Counted from the first letter of the stretch, positions 1 through 14,985 are shown. The stretch: DNA of 64,000 nt from Warburgia ugandensis (GCA_035236585.1 CP141134.1:19584414-19648413), one strand, 5' to 3'. Made by a program: numbers and translations. The notes: generated by a model from the sequence alone, not told the origin.

Positions 1-1216
<1,216 letters not shown>

Positions 1217-2337
1217 TTTTGATTCAACTGTAAATATGATATTTCCATTTTCCATGGTTGTAGGCTGTTATTTGCTGTGCCCTCTAGCCATCATTGAGTC
1301 GCTGATTTCATTATTTTAAAATTCATCTTCTCGTCTTCTCTAGTTATAAAGTCATGTTCCCATGAAGAAAGAGTTGCATACTCCTGATGTCTCAAGAGTT
1401 CGATGGCTAACTTGTGCCTGTTACCCTTGATAAAACACGATGATCCAAGATGCCCAAGTTTTCGTAAGAATAGGAAGATCCAAAAGAATGGAATGTGAAA
1501 TACCTTCTTTTTGCCCAGTCGGAATTGTATTATGAATAAGTTAATATGCATGTTGTTCTATCTGTCTCTCATGCTTATATGTCAAGATGTGGGGCGTTAT
1601 GCATTTCTGCTGACCAGCTACCAGCAAGCTGTCTGAATTAAGTTTTGTTTGCGCCTTTGAAAGAAACGCAATTGGTTATGAGGAGAAAAAGTAAAACTGA
1701 TTAGTGAGCAGAACAGACTCCAGCAACGTTGTCTTGGCAAACTTGGAAGGCTGCTGTTTTCAATGATTGAGGAAACTGCTTGAAGGCAGTTTCTTCCCTT
1801 CTTCCCTTCTTCCAGTATTATATATTATATTGTCGTCATCGTCAAAGCCTTATCTCGATTAGGGTCTGCAGTATTAAATGTTATATATTATGTGCAACAT
1901 TAAATTTCTGCTAAGAGTTCCTGTAAGAGTAGAGCCTGCCTCCTCTTTTACGGTGATAATATTTTGTAGATATAAGCAATTCTTCATGTTTGGATTGGCT
2001 TAGATAGCTAGAAATAGAATTTTATATCTATTAAATGGTTTTAGCCTATGCTTTTTTAGGTAAAAATCAAGGGTCTTTTCTTTTTATTTATTTTTCAAAG
2101 ACCCAAAACAAGTGATTGATATCATTCGAATGTAGTGATTTTTGTGAGTTACCTAATTTCTATATGTAAATTTTGATGAATGACTTGGATCTTTAAAAAA
2201 TCCAAGAAAAAAACTCGGTGTCTACTTTATATATGGATGCTATGAGCATCTACTCCTAGTGGACTCTTTTGTAGGGTATGCCTTACTAGTGAGTTTATCT
2301 CCGCAGGTTCAAATTAAAGCTCTGTTATAACAATGGC
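1217..2337 (+). other. 3' UTR and downstream flank of the copine gene
   Basis: No coding feature is visible after the TAG. The first several hundred bases should hold the 3' UTR. AT-rich stretches near 1815-1900 could contain the poly(A) signal, but I cannot place one exactly. The rest is ordinary AT-rich intergenic DNA. Confidence 0.5.
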
Positions 2338-2353
2338 ACTCTTTATACGCATT

Positions 2354-2536
2354 GAAGGGGAGCCTTAGCGCAACGGTAAAAGTTGTCGTCATGTGACCTT
2401 GAGGTCACGGGTTCAAGGCGTGGAATCAGCCTCTTGTAAAAATGCAAGGTAAGGCTGCCTACTTTAGGCCATTGTGGCCCGCCCCTTCCCCGGACCCCGC
2501 ATAGGCGGGAGCTTCGTGCACCGGGGCTGCCCTTTT
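2354..2536 (+). mobile_element. tRNA-derived SINE (AU-SINE type)
   Basis: The body opens GAAGGGGAGCC, followed by an A-box-like TAGCGCAACGG and a B-box-like GGTTCAAGGCG, the internal RNA polymerase III promoter of tRNA-derived SINEs. The second half contains CCCTTCCCCGGACCCCGC and ends CGGGGCTGCCCTTTT, which I recognise from the plant AU-SINE family. It is flanked by a perfect 16-bp direct repeat, ACTCTTTATACGCATT (2338-2353 and 2537-2552), the target duplication made by LINE-driven insertion. Length is about 183 bp, as expected for a full copy. It encodes no protein and depended on a LINE for movement. Confidence 0.93.
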
Positions 2537-2552
2537 ACTCTTTATACGCATT

Positions 2553-3672
2553 AACGTTTTATTTCTAAAGGCTGCCATAGTTCCCAAAAGAAGAATTATA
2601 TTCCACGACCCTTTAGAATGGCACTCTTCCTGTTACAAGAGCAAAACTATTGCAATGCAAATGGCTCACACTACCTCAGTAACAACACTCCCAAGTCTAA
2701 TCGTTGGCCAAAGGGGCACGTGTATAACCTATGATCAAGCATATTGTCAAGAGAGATGTGGAGTTGTATGCTACTAATTGCACTATACTTTTGTTAGTTT
2801 AAAATGCCATTTTATTCGCACTATGGTAATTTTACCAATCGGCCCTACCTTTTAGAATGCTTTAAACTGTTCATAGTGACTATCTTGGCATAAATAAGCC
2901 ATTTCTTGAAAATCACATAATTATGATTTTTTATTACAGTCCGACTGCATAGTTCAGATCATTCTCGAAAATTACCTTCTGTCCTAAAAAATGATTTTTC
3001 TGAGCTGTTTTTTAATCCAATTTTACAAGTCAAAATAGTAGCTAAGAGAAGACAATGCAAGACCGTGCAAAGTATGTAATTTTTGTGGCATGTTCCATTT
3101 CCATTGTTAAGATGAACAATTTAGACTACAATTGGTGACCATGGATAAAAGTATCACCAAGCCGTAAATAAGTGTACTAATAATGCTAAAAGGGCATGGG
3201 CATGAGAATTTTCCCTTCCCGGAATGGTGTTAACAACCAATTGAACTGTGTCTATGTCCAGGGATTCTCCAAATCAAGCACAGACTTAAGATCTCAAGTA
3301 CTCTGCCTACATCCTTCGCACCCTAATCTCCTCTCTATGAGAGAGAGAGAGAGATTCCAACAAGCAAAGCTTTACATTGACAATTTCGGTTGACTTATTT
3401 CATTTTTCAGTAATCCAAGCCATTCATCTGTTTTGGCTTGTCCTATGGCCTAGTTAACAAATATTCTAATCTATTGGATGCATGCAAAGCCTTGTTTCTG
3501 TGGTCTTTTATTGTTTCAAATTGGTGGTTTAACACAAAAACAACTATCCCAAACTTTGCATCATCCAAATAATATCTTACTCTTGTTGTGTCACTAAATA
3601 AGAGCCTAGGGTGTTTCCCAACAGCCACAACACAAGAAATATTTTACACCCAAAACCACATTTTTATGCATG

Positions 3673-3754
<82 letters not shown>

Positions 3755-5629
3755 TGGAGCAAGTAAATGGAGAGTGCAGCCAGAATGGGTTGAATAATCC
3801 CTATATTTAGATTTTTGGAGTGGAAGCCCTAGGGAATGGAGGGTGGAAATCATACGGGTTAAAAGAAGGATAAGTGGTGGAGATTTAATCAAGGAAAAGA
3901 GGTTATAAATAGGGGATATCCCATGAAATCCATGGGAATATGGATGTATGTGAGAAGGAAGAGGATAAAGTGGAAAGAAAAGGAAATATGGGAAAATGGG
4001 AAGGAGGCTAGGCTTGGGGGAGAGAGGATAGGAATGAAGAGAGAAAATTTTAAAAAATAAGTGGGAATGGGATGGAAAAAGAGGTGGGAGGTGTAGATTG
4101 GCTTTTTGGTTTTGTTGGAGTTCAGAAATTTGAGATGAATGCAAGCCATTGGATTGAAATCAATGGTGGAGATCTTTCCTACTTAGGCTTTTGATTTGAC
4201 TTTAAACCAAGGGCAAGGTAGCTAGGGTTTCATATTTCTTTGGTCTTTCTCTTGTCCATTTGATCATGCTTGAGCCTTAGGATGGCTAATTGAGATTTCA
4301 TTGGCCTCCATCAATAGGATATAATTTAAAGCTTCTTTTCTTCTCATCCATTGGATCAACATGTCCTAATGTTGATGGCTAGGATTCTGTTGAGATTTTC
4401 TTATCCAAAATAATTTTCCTCATTTATTTTCTCCATACTCCATTTTTATCTCCATCCAATTAGATTAAAGTAAAACACGTTTTGCAACACTTAAAAAACA
4501 CATTTTGGTTTCCTTAAAAAATAGTGGATAGCCCACCAAAATTTTCTACACTAATCATGACTCACTCTTCTCACTCTTGTAGACTTCTTTTCATTGGTCA
4601 ACCCAAAATCAAATGGCTTCTCATTGCTTGCTTTAGGATGGTCATGGATGTAAATTGATCTTAGTCACTCTTTCTTGAATTTCCCTGATGAAAGCTGATC
4701 ATAGATTTTTCTTTTCTTTTTTTGCCTCTTTCCTCCTTATTTTTCTCCACCAATCGTACTCATCTCTTCATGTATTCCACATGGATTTAAGTGGGATGCA
4801 CTGACTTTATATAAAAAATTCGTGGTATACATATAGGTGGCCCCCATTTTGAAGTCTAGAGAGAGAAAGTTAGAGTCTTTAGTCTCTGGCTGGCCCTGAT
4901 TTGAGTGTGCTTCGTATGTTTGCTTCCTTTGATATGTGTGGCTCTTAGGTTTCACTTAGAAGCTCTCCAAAGGTGGTAGAATGTATGTATGCATATATAG
5001 AAGTTAGGCCACCTTATATTTTGATATTTATAGCCTCTTATACCATCTTAGGTTTAACGATGCGTCTAGGGTTTCTTATTGTGTTGAAAATGAAAATGAC
5101 ATTCGTTTTGCATTTTGAAATTTTGGACCTCACAAATTTGGTAGACAGGCCCATGTTGATGCTCAGACTCTGGATTATCCATTCTTAGGGTTTAGAATGC
5201 CAAAACTACCCTTTTATATAATTGTACCTTAATCCTACAAAATGTGAAAATAATCCTAATTAGTGATCTTTATGATAAAGCAAGGGCTAAAGCCAACTAA
5301 ATATCGAGGTACTTTGTGTAATAATTCTATACTTATCAACTTCTTCTTGTGCTTAAGAATGTATTATCCTAGCAAAACTCTTTCATTTACTACTAGCATA
5401 AAAAAATTGAAATTTATGTTAAGGTGGTTTAAAACTTTGAACATTGACGCTTTATCAACATCTTCTTCTTTTTCTTTATAGTTTTTCTTCTATAAAAAAA
5501 CAAGAAGCATATCTACTTGTAGTTGTGACTTTTGAAAGAAGTACATTGTTAAGATTTTTAGATTGTCCTCTATACCATAATCACTTGGATATTAAGTGGG
5601 TTCCTATATCTTTTATCTTAGTTTAGGTG
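2553..5629. other. Intergenic AT-rich DNA without a supportable gene
   Basis: Only short open frames without recognisable domains occur here (for example 3196-3393 and 4973-5188). The longest, 3644-4144 on the minus strand, is low-complexity and runs through a GA/CT microsatellite. Composition resembles decayed repeats, but no ends could be found. Confidence 0.5.
3674..3751. repeat. (GA)n microsatellite
   Basis: GA dinucleotide run of about 78 bp with one GAGGGAGA interruption. A shorter GA run lies near 3339-3352. Confidence 0.95.
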
Positions 5630-6520
5630 AAGAAAAATGCCTATTGTAAATTGCGAGGGTTTGATTCTTGGAGATAGTTGAAAGTTGACTCCCATCATGC
5701 ATGAGGAGCTATACGTCTGACTCCCATCATGCATGAGGAGCTATACGTCTTCGAAGGAAAGTTGAAGCTTGTACAACCCTTGATCACTAAGTAGTTACTC
5801 CCTAACACAAAATCAAGGCTTCGCCCCTCAGGAATGCTGTATATATAGAAAGCCCTCCAACGGTTTCATTTTCTTCAAGTCTCTCTTTGAAGAGAAATTA
5901 GAGATCCTAATGGCCCAAATACTCCGTAGGGTTTGGTCTCTCTTAGATTTGTCTTAAATAGGTTTCTAATTCCATCATACTTTCTAAAAGTAAGTAATTC
6001 CAACCCATTAGAACTCCTTTCTATTGTGGGATTATCTTTATTGAATTAGAAATATGTGACGTCAATCTATCCACCACCAATTGCCACATGTGGCTCACTA
6101 ATGAGAAATTAATTATATTAAATAATATTTCTTAAAGCAATTATTATTCTACTATCCCACCCTTTCATATTCCATTTATGTCCATAAGTGGGTGTATGAA
6201 TTTAATTGGACACTCCTAAACATAACTTAATCATAATGGGCTGCTAATGAATTCAATCTTCACTCTAGGTCAACCATTTTATCAGTACAAATGCCCTTGA
6301 TTTACACAAGCTCAAACAATTGTGGTCATACATTGAATATCATTCTCCTTAGGATGGTAGGTTCCTTATTGGGCATCATACATTTCTTATGAGTTCAATA
6401 CATATCCCATAATACCTGGATATGGTATACAACGGGCTTTAATGATTGGCACCTCAAAGGTAGGCACAAGTCTTGGTCAAATAATAGATTCCTCAAGTCT
6501 AAGGGCAATAAATAATTTAG
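5630..6520. repeat. Possible LTR remnant with promoter-like segment
   Basis: A TATATATA segment near 5840 is followed by a pyrimidine-rich stretch and then TTCAAGTCTCTC, which resembles the U3/R part of a plant LTR. No TG...CA ends, partner LTR or target duplication were found. It may instead be an old host promoter or another repeat. Confidence 0.25.
5686..5749. repeat. Perfect 32-bp tandem duplication
   Basis: The 32-bp unit beginning TGACTCCCATCATGC occurs at 5686-5717 and again at 5718-5749 without a mismatch, so the duplication is recent relative to its surroundings. Confidence 0.95.
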
Positions 6521-6525
6521 TTCAT
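6521..6525. repeat. Left target-site duplication of element O
   Basis: TTCAT lies just outside the left LTR. The partner on the far side (39518-39522) is TTTAT, one C-to-T change away. Confidence 0.7.
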
Positions 6526-9360
6526 TGGGTGTAGGTTTAAAATCACTCACAATCGCATGAATTAATGTAGTATATTCACACAAGTGAGGTTGATCTCATG
6601 AGGAATCTCACATATTTACAATAGATTATATTCTATTTAGATCAATTAACTTCAACCAAAGAGAAAGAGTTGTGATCAAACTAAGAAATTAAAACAAACG
6701 CATGGAATTATAAACTAGAATTAAAAGAAGCTTTCTAAAAATTAAACTAAACAATGAAATTAGAAACTAACCTAAGCAACATTTTGATTTAACTAAAGGA
6801 AATTAATGCAAAATAAGCATGAAAACTTTCCTAAATTAGCACTTTCCTCACTAGAATTAAAAACTTTCTAAAAATAGAACTTACTAAAACCAATTTAGGA
6901 AACTTTCTAAAACTAAAATAATATGCAAAAACAAGTAATCAATGAGATCTACTAACTTTAACAATAAATTAGAAATATGCATGTGAATGAAAACTATAAT
7001 TAAAGAGACTTTTTAAATTTAACACTTTCTAAATCCTAAAACTTCCTAAAGGTGGAACTTTCCTAAAATCAAAAAGGAAAATTTTTAAATCTAAAATAGG
7101 ATGTAAACAATGAATTAAATACTCCCAAAACAAAATTAAGCAACTAAACTAAGCAAAACCAAAAAGGAAAGTGTAGTACCATGAGCATGATCAATGGACT
7201 GCATGCATGGTTCTATGGTGCAAAAGTGGCTAGAATTGATGAATCTAGAGGCAACTATCATGCGAACTAATTAATGGATCTACTAAAAAACATGAAAACA
7301 AAAATGGGTTCCTAAGAATTTCAGCAAATGAGATGTTTAGATGGCTGGAACAAAGCATAAAGTTACAAGGAGAAAAATCCCAGATTTCAACTACTTAAGA
7401 ACATCAAATAAATTAAGCAAAAGGAGGAATTGAAACTACAACTTTTATGCAAGGAAACAACGCAGATCCAAAGTATATTGATAAAATAAAAATTTCATAA
7501 CAAGAAACCTGAATGAACCTTTTTGATTCACTTCCAAACTAGACCAAAATTATGCGCATAAAATTGTCTACAAATTTTGAAAATTGTTTATTGTTCAAGA
7601 TTGTAAAACCATATCTAAATTACAAAAAAACTTCAATATGAAGCTCCCAATCTAAAGTATAATGATATAAAAATAAAACCCAAAAAGGAATTTAAGAGAA
7701 AAGAAGGCTAAAGGGTGAACTAGCTAAGGGAAAATAGATCGAAGCTAAAGTGGTGAATAAGGAAAAAAATGTGAAATTCAATAAGAGATTTCCAATTTCT
7801 AAGCTAGCTAGTCTCTTGGCTGTTACTACCAGAGAATAACTAACTTAAATCTTGGTTGAATAACAAAGAAAAACTAAATAATTGAAGCCAAAAAGGAGGG
7901 GAACTGAAGGCTGGAAAATTATATGTTATCTAAGGAACAAAATAGGGAAAACTTAGAGCAATGAAACTAAATCAAAATAAGTAAACTACCTACCTGAATT
8001 GAACAGCAATTAACCAAGGAAATAACTAGAAAATTAAAGGAAGAAAAGCATCAAAGAAGGCCCAAAGTCCAGTAGCAACAAAGCACCAAATAAATGCTTG
8101 ATTTCAAGGTGTCTTACCCACCTCTACTTGAAAAATTCGTATGAACAGTAAGGGTGTATATAGATGAGTGGGTTTCTAACTTAGGAAAAGTGAATCCATG
8201 AGGAAAGTGGCTCTAGGGTTAGGGTAATGAATGAAGAAGGTTGGTAAGAGTTTTGGATGAGGAAATTTAGGTAGGAATGATGTCATAAAGATGACATAAG
8301 AGAGATAGGAGGTGATGGTTGGCTGGTTACTAATTTTGGAAGGGAGGAGGAGTCATTTTCCATGGAAGGAAAGTGGCTCTTCACCCTCCTAATTGGGTGC
8401 AGTTTGAATGGTGGGAAGAATGGGAGAATAGGAAAGAAAGTAAGTAGGAAAATCTTGAAGAAAAACTAGGGTTTTTACATGTTTGTATGGACTTTGATCT
8501 AGGGTTTCCTAGTTAGGAAACTACTTGATTTTACCAACTAAGCAAGGGGGCATCCTCCTCTTACATGGTGGCTCCTTCCTCATCTTGAAAACATGGAAAC
8601 CTAAGATGAATGGTGGATTAGAGATGGGAAATCGGTTAGGAAAGTGGATTTTTCTCCCTTGATAGGTCCCTTAATGCATGATCATCTTACCTTTTACATT
8701 AATATCTCAAAATCCCTTAAAAATCACACTTTAAACATAGGAAAGTAGCTTGCATTGATGCTCCAAGTGTGTAGCTCCATGTGGCATTCCTCCTTGGCTT
8801 GTTAACTCATTCCTTGGTGGATTAAGTGGCTTCAATGCTTGTTGAGTAGCTTGTATGGCTTGTCACCCTTTTCATGGTTTTAATGGCTAAGTAGCTTGAA
8901 TGGTTCCCATGCAAAGGTGGTGGAAATGCATGGATTTTTGCATGGACTATTTTAATCACCTTTTCTTTCTTCCTTACATGTCCTAGGATGATCTTGAACC
9001 TTCATCACACCTTGGATTGATGACATTTAGGTTTTGGCTTGCTTAGGTTTCCTAATTAGATCAAGAAACCTCATAAATGGCCTCAATTCTTGTCTCTATC
9101 AAGCTTGGCCTTTGGATTACCTTCTCAACACCTACAAAAAAAGAAAAATCATAATTAAATCCTAAAAAATTATGATCATACACATAGTTACTTTGAATTA
9201 GCTTATGAAAATGCAAAATATCAAACTATTGAATTATTAGGTGAGAAATGCACGTGTTACAAAATTTTGGTCAAAAACCCTAATTTAACACTATAAATTA
9301 TGACACATGGGATACTAATTGGGTACTTTTTTTTTATTATACAAAATTGAACACTTATCA
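6526..9360 (-). repeat. 3' LTR of element O
   Basis: 2,835 bp. It matches 16523-17321 plus 37809-39517 in the same orientation, and 12015-14704 inverted. On the minus strand it begins TGATAAGTG and ends CTACACCCA. The copy has many A/T-biased differences from its partner, pointing to an old insertion. Confidence 0.85.
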
Positions 9361-10934
9361 TACTCCAAACTATCATTTTGTTAGTTCTGAGTAAAACATG
9401 CAAAAAATCATGAAAACAAAATGGTTGCCATTTTCATAGGTACTCATGATTGCAGTTAGCACATGCAATATGCACTTAAACCTCTATGTCACCCTAGTGG
9501 ATGAGTTAAGCCTCATGAGGATTTGCGGCAATTATAATCATAAAATTTAATAAGGCTAAGTCCATTTTATCTCATAGAATTTTATCCATTAGTCCTATAT
9601 TGGCTTTAATAGCTTAATAAAGATGAATGAGAAATTCCACACATTTCCTACATACTAAAACTATTTTATTACAGCTGAATCCCAGAGTGCATGCGTGTGT
9701 ACATGCTACCTAAGTTAGGACTTCTAAATGGATATGCTCATTGCTCCATTGGAAAGATGTCTTGCCTTCGAATTCTCATTGGTATACACTAAAAAATAAA
9801 GTTCTAGAGAAATGGAGTCAAATAGAATTGTCTCAATAAGACTGATGGTTCATATAATTTCTTTTAAGCACAAATAAGATAAAGAAATGATCCCTAAGAA
9901 CAAATGCCATTACTAAGATCATAAAGAATAAGTAACCTTAATTCCTTCCTATTTATATCCTCATTAAGGCTATCATCTACCTTAAGATCAATAAGTCTTT
10001 AGATAGGATGAGGCATAAGCTTAGGATTGGTTTATGAAAAGAAGGGCATAAGGATTCAAAATTTCAAATCTAAGCAGAGGTCTTCTATAAATGTTCAACA
10101 ACTTTTTTGCTTTGACTATAGTGAATATCTCTTCTATTTCCTTTCACTTTTCTTCATAACTTTTTTTTTTTTTTTTAGATACTTTTTTCACTTTCCCTTA
10201 TAGTTCTAAGAAGGAATACTTTTCTTTGTACTTTTTATATATTTCATTTCTTTAACATTTTCCCTTTTATACTTCTTCTTCCATCCCTACTTATTTTGGA
10301 AGGATAGGTAATGGATATTCTCACTGAGGTTTCTTTGGGTTAAGGTAAATGACTTTAAAAAAAAAGCTTTTAAAAAAGGCTCAAAGGGTCTAACTAGTAG
10401 TATAATATATTGGGTAAGCTTTATGTCTCTGGACCAAAATAAGAATAGCTTATATCATTTCCTAGGTTTCTTAAAACCTATCTTAAGTTAATAAATGTTC
10501 AAGAAACAAAGTTAGTACTCCTTTTTTTATTCTTGGCAATTTGACTAAAACAAAGATACTGGGATCTTTCAAACTTGGTGATTGAGGAAGAAATTATGGA
10601 ATTATTTATGACCCTAAAAAAAAGAAAAGAAAAAAGTCTCTAATACTCATTAGGTATATTAATCTCTACTAATTTCCTCAAGGTCTCTAAGTCATAACCA
10701 TCTATTTGTTTAGACTTATGTATTGTAAGTGTATTCCAAGATTTAACTTTCATAAAACACTTCAAGACATGAATAAATTACAAAATTAACCATATGCATT
10801 TCTATTAAAAAGTTAAAGCAATGCAAACACTAAGCTTTGAAAAATCTAATTCTTATCATAGTAAAGGAACTTAACCTTAAAAATTTAGTTATTTTATTTT
10901 ATTTTTTAATATGAAGAAATTTAGACATCTCATG

Positions 10935-11060
10935 TATGTCTACATCCCCCAACCTAAACTAAACATTGTTTCCAATGTTTTGAAATATAGGACCTAAATA
11001 ATAAGTGAGTGATGTAGAATAATAAGACTTTAAAATCCTAGGTTGCCTCCCAGTGAGCAC
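10935..11060 (-). other. Conserved non-coding block after gag-like region of element O
   Basis: On the minus strand: GTGCTCACTGGGAGGCAACC, then about 60 bp later AACATTGGAAACAATGTT (a near palindrome), then GGTTGGGGGATGTAGAC. The same order occurs at 25825-25940 in element I. The purine run resembles an internal polypurine tract. Such blocks are familiar from Athila/Tat-type plant elements; the role is inferred. Confidence 0.55.
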
Positions 11061-11764
11061 TAAGTTTATCATATTTAACCAGACTAGACTAACTAATCTT
11101 ATCATCCTAAATCTAATAATGAAATGAGAAAATTGTCACAACACTTCAAAATCTTGCTGCAATCTATATACATTCTCCACCTTGAAATTTTTGGTGGTGA
11201 TAACATTAGGACACAATAGACTAACAAAATTTTGGATTTGGTGGGACTACATTGATGCTCTGCCATTTTTAAAATTTCATGGTAGTCAATAAATATCCTC
11301 TACTTAGAAATATTAGGTTGTGGTAACTTGATAGCATAAAGGACCATCGTAGAGTTTGTTGGACCATACTGAAATGAATGGTCCCCTTGTTCAATAATTG
11401 AGGGATGATGGGGCCCATAGCAATCAATACATGTTTTTCCTCCTTTTCTCTTCAATTTTCCTCAAATTGGGGATTAATCTAACTCTGTATTTTCCTAAGA
11501 GGGTGTTCTTGTTTTTCTAGAGTTAGAGTAATGGTGGGGCTTAAATCCTTATCAATTTCTAATGTATACCCTAGAGTTGGTTGATGTTAAGCTAGAACAT
11601 TAATTGGCTCTTCTTCTTACTGTTCTTCAAACATAGGTGAGATTTTAGGCAAACCTATATTGTTATCTAAATTTTGAACAAATAAAGTTTGTAGGTCCCA
11701 ATTGGGTACTTCTTCTACATTACAAGGCTCAAATTGAGTTTCAACAAGTGTAGGGGTTTTTACT

Positions 11765-12014
11765 CATCTTGCCATTGAGAAGTGTTCACTATAAGCTTAG
11801 TTTCTACAAATTCATTCTCTTCATTAATGGATGTCTCATCATTATAATAATAAAAGGAGCAAGATATAACTCGAGTAGATATGTGTTGAAGGTTTGTAAG
11901 GATGTTCAGAAATCTTGTAGCTCATACAGTATTTTTATCTTTGTAATTCTATCGGGGTTGTCTTACTATTCTCCCTCGTTTGTTTCATTTCCTCATTCCA
12001 TTGTATAATGTTAG
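11765..12014 (-). pseudogene. Gag-like remnant of element O, 3' piece
   Basis: Read on the minus strand this aligns with 24765-25085 of element I, sharing for example GAACACTTCTCAATGG (GGACACTTCTCAATGG there) and the CTTGCTCC...GATGA(A)GAGAC segment. It is cut off at 12014 by the solo LTR, and the other piece lies at 14740-14985. Stops and frameshifts are present. No enzyme domain is visible. Confidence 0.6.
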
Positions 12015-14704
12015 TGATAAGTGTTCAATTTTGTATAAATAATACCAATTGGTAGCTGATGTGTTATAACTTATAATGTTATTTTAGGGTTTTTTGGCAA
12101 AAATTTATAACACATGCATTTCTAACCTAATAATTCAAAAATGTGATATTATGGAGGTTCAATGTGTAATCATGAGTAAGTATATGAATGATCATATTTT
12201 TAGGATTCAATTAGGGTTTTTCACCTTTTGTAGGTATTGGAGAGATGTTTCAAAGGTCAAGATTTATCAAGATGAGAATTCAAGATCAAGAGCAAAAGAT
12301 CGAGTCAGGGCCTAAATTTTAACATTTCAATGTATATCAAGTTCCAAGATCATATCAAGGAAAGGTGATGGATCAATGGAAGCAATTGGAAGAAGGTGAC
12401 GAGCTTAGGAATTCAAGCCATTCAAGCCAAGGGTGTGAGCCATGAAGCCAAGCTAAATGAGCCCTCAAAGTGAGCCACTTAATCCAATTAAGTCAAATGT
12501 CGCATGGAATCATACAATTGGAGGAGAATTCAAGCAATGATCCACTTTCTAAATCGGGATTTTCAAGGTTTAATTAGAAGGTTTGAGAGAATTATATAAA
12601 AGGTAAGATGACCATGCATTGGTAGACCCATTAAGAGAGAAACCCTACTTTCCAACTCCATCTCCCAGTCCTTTTCCATCCAATTAACCTAGGGTTACAA
12701 GTTAAAGAAGGAGACAACTCGTCTCCTTTCCTAATTAATGATCAAGTGGTTTCCTAAATAAGAAACCCTAGATCTACCTCAAATCACAACTCAAACCCTA
12801 GATCTTTCCCACCTTTTCTATCTTACTTCCTTCCCATTTTCTTCATTCTTCTCACCAATCAATTACCATCCAATTAGGAGGGTGGAGAGCCACTTTCCCT
12901 CAATGGAAAAGGATGCCTCCCCCCTTCCTAATTAGGAAACCAGCTAGCCCATCATGATTTTCTCTCTTATGTCACCTTTATGACATCATTCCTACCAAAC
13001 CTTCCTCATTCAATACCCTAACCCTAGAGCCACTTTTCTCATGAATTAACCCTTTCATAAGATAGGAATCCGCTCATCTCTATATATCCCCAGGGTTCAT
13101 AAGAATTTTTCAAGTAACGGTGGGTGAGACACCTTAAAATCAAGCTCTCCTTTGGTGTTATTTATTGCTAGACTTCGGGATTTATTATATGATTTTCTTC
13201 CTTTGGATTTGTAGTTACTACCTTGGTTATTTTCTGTCCAATTTAGGTGATTAATTTTCTTGCTTTGGTTTAGTTTTCATTCTTTTGCTTTCTAGTTTTG
13301 CACCTTCCTTTCCATCTAACTTCTCGTTCTTTCTTTACTCCAATTTCACTTGTTTTTCTTTGTTATTCCCTTTAGATTCATCTCTGTTAGGGACATCCAA
13401 GAGAAGAGGTAGCTTAGAACCTTGATTTTTCCTCTTGAAATTTAAGTTTTTCAACTTATTCTCACCTTAGTTTTAGGTTAATTTCCTTGCCTTAGTTCAT
13501 CCTTTTACCCATCTTTTCTCTTGAATTTCTTCATGGGTTTTCTTTGCATGTCATCATACTTTAGTTTATAAGCATTAGATTGCATTGTTGGTGTTGTTTA
13601 GATAGGATTTCATGCTTAAGGATTAGACATAATATCTAGCAATAAAACATGCATTATGTGTTTAGTTTTTGGTGTCATTTGGAGATGATTCAATAAAGTT
13701 TTGTGGGACTTCTTCTTATGGATTGTTTATTTCATAAAATTAATTGAGATTAGGGTTGTTTATTTCCATTTTTTTTTTGGATTTAGTTACTTTCTTATGT
13801 TAGATTTTTTGAATGTTCTTAAGTACCGAAATCTAAAAATTGGTTTTCCTTAACTTTGTGGTTTAATTCCAACCATCGAAACATCTTATTTTCCCAAATC
13901 ATCAGGTACCCATTTATATTTTCATTTTTTTATTAGATAATTTAGTTATTTTTCATTATAACTCACTGTGGTTGCATTAATTTTCACCATTTTTAGGGCT
14001 CCAGAATCATGCGCTCAGTCCAAAAACCATGCGCATGGTTTTAAATCCCATTCTCCTTTGAACTTTAGTTAATTTAGTTGTTAGATCTTGTGATATAATA
14101 GTTAATTTAGATATTTTTATATTATTTTAGGTTTAGAAAGTTTTATTTTTGAGTTTTAGAAATTTCTATTTTTAGCAAGTTTTAGTATATGAAAGTTCTC
14201 AATTAGGAAAGTTTCCTTAAGTTTAATTTCTCGGTTTGAATCCTTCTAATTTTCTATAGTTTCTTTATTTTTTTATATTATAATTAGTTAAGTTTCCAAT
14301 TCCAATTTCTCAATTTAAGTTTTAGTAAGTTTACCTTACTTTTAATTGTAGATTATGAAACTTTCCATTTTTAGTAACTATCTAAAGTTAGTTGTTTACG
14401 ATAATTTTTATTTTTTTCCTTATTGTAGTTTCTAAGTTTGAATGCATGTTAGTTTAGTAAGTTTCTAATTTCATTGTAGTTTTGGTTTTTACTGAGTTCA
14501 TTTAGAGTTTTAGATTCTAATTCCATGCATGCTTCCATTTCATGTTGTTTAATTTTCTAGTTTAATCACAACTCTCCTTCTTTGGTTGAAGTTAATCATT
14601 TGAATAAAATCCAACCCATTGAAAATCTATGAGATTCCTCATGTGATAAACCTTTCTTGCATGAAAATAGTACATTAATTTATGTGCCTGCTAGTAATTT
14701 TAAA
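12015..14704 (+). mobile_element. Solo LTR of the element O family, inverted relative to O
   Basis: Begins TGATAAGTGTTCAATTTTG and matches the O LTR along its length. It has no internal region or partner LTR in this orientation, so it looks like a solo LTR left by LTR-LTR recombination. It interrupts the gag-like remnant of O. Candidate target duplications are GTTAG (12010-12014) and GCTAG (14705-14709), 4 of 5 bases alike. The right end is uncertain by about 16 bp because the expected CTACACCCA terminus is degraded. Confidence 0.75.
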
Positions 14705-14739
14705 GCTAGAATAGTCATCATGCATTTGATCCATTTTCA

Positions 14740-14985
14740 ATGACATTGGCTCCAAACTTTCTCTAATTAGGATCTCTTCTAATGATTCTTTAGACTCATA
14801 TGGCTCATAGTGCTATGGCATTTGGAGTCTGGGAAAAGATTGATTGGGTTGGAACCATGATGGTTGCCCCTAATATTCTTGAAAATCATGGTAGGGTTGA
14901 GCAGGGTGGGACCTTGATGGTTCTTTCTAATATTCTTGATAATTTTGAGACTATGGTTATTTATGATGTCTAGCCCATCCATTAT
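14740..14985 (-). pseudogene. Gag-like remnant of element O, 5' piece
   Basis: Matches 24410-24610 of element I in inverted orientation (GGATGGGCTAG...ACAACCAT and later CTATGAGYCATAT). The 67-residue frame at 14779-14982 begins MDGLDIINNHSLKIIKNIRK; the same frame is open in element I (MDGLAITNNH at about 24408). The likelier gag frame in element I is the overlapping Gln/Tyr/Pro-rich one. No function can be assigned. Confidence 0.5.

Noticed and set aside
2354..2430. A tRNA gene suggested by A- and B-box-like motifs
   Set aside because: There is no acceptor-stem pairing or cloverleaf. The motifs are the promoter of the SINE, which carries its own target duplication.
3644..4144. 166-residue minus-strand frame
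   Set aside because: Pro/Ser/His/Leu-rich low-complexity sequence ending in a GA/CT microsatellite; no domain or gene structure.
4973..5188. 71-residue hydrophobic frame as a membrane protein
   Set aside because: AT-rich DNA gives hydrophobic residues by default; no start context, conservation or neighbour supports a gene.
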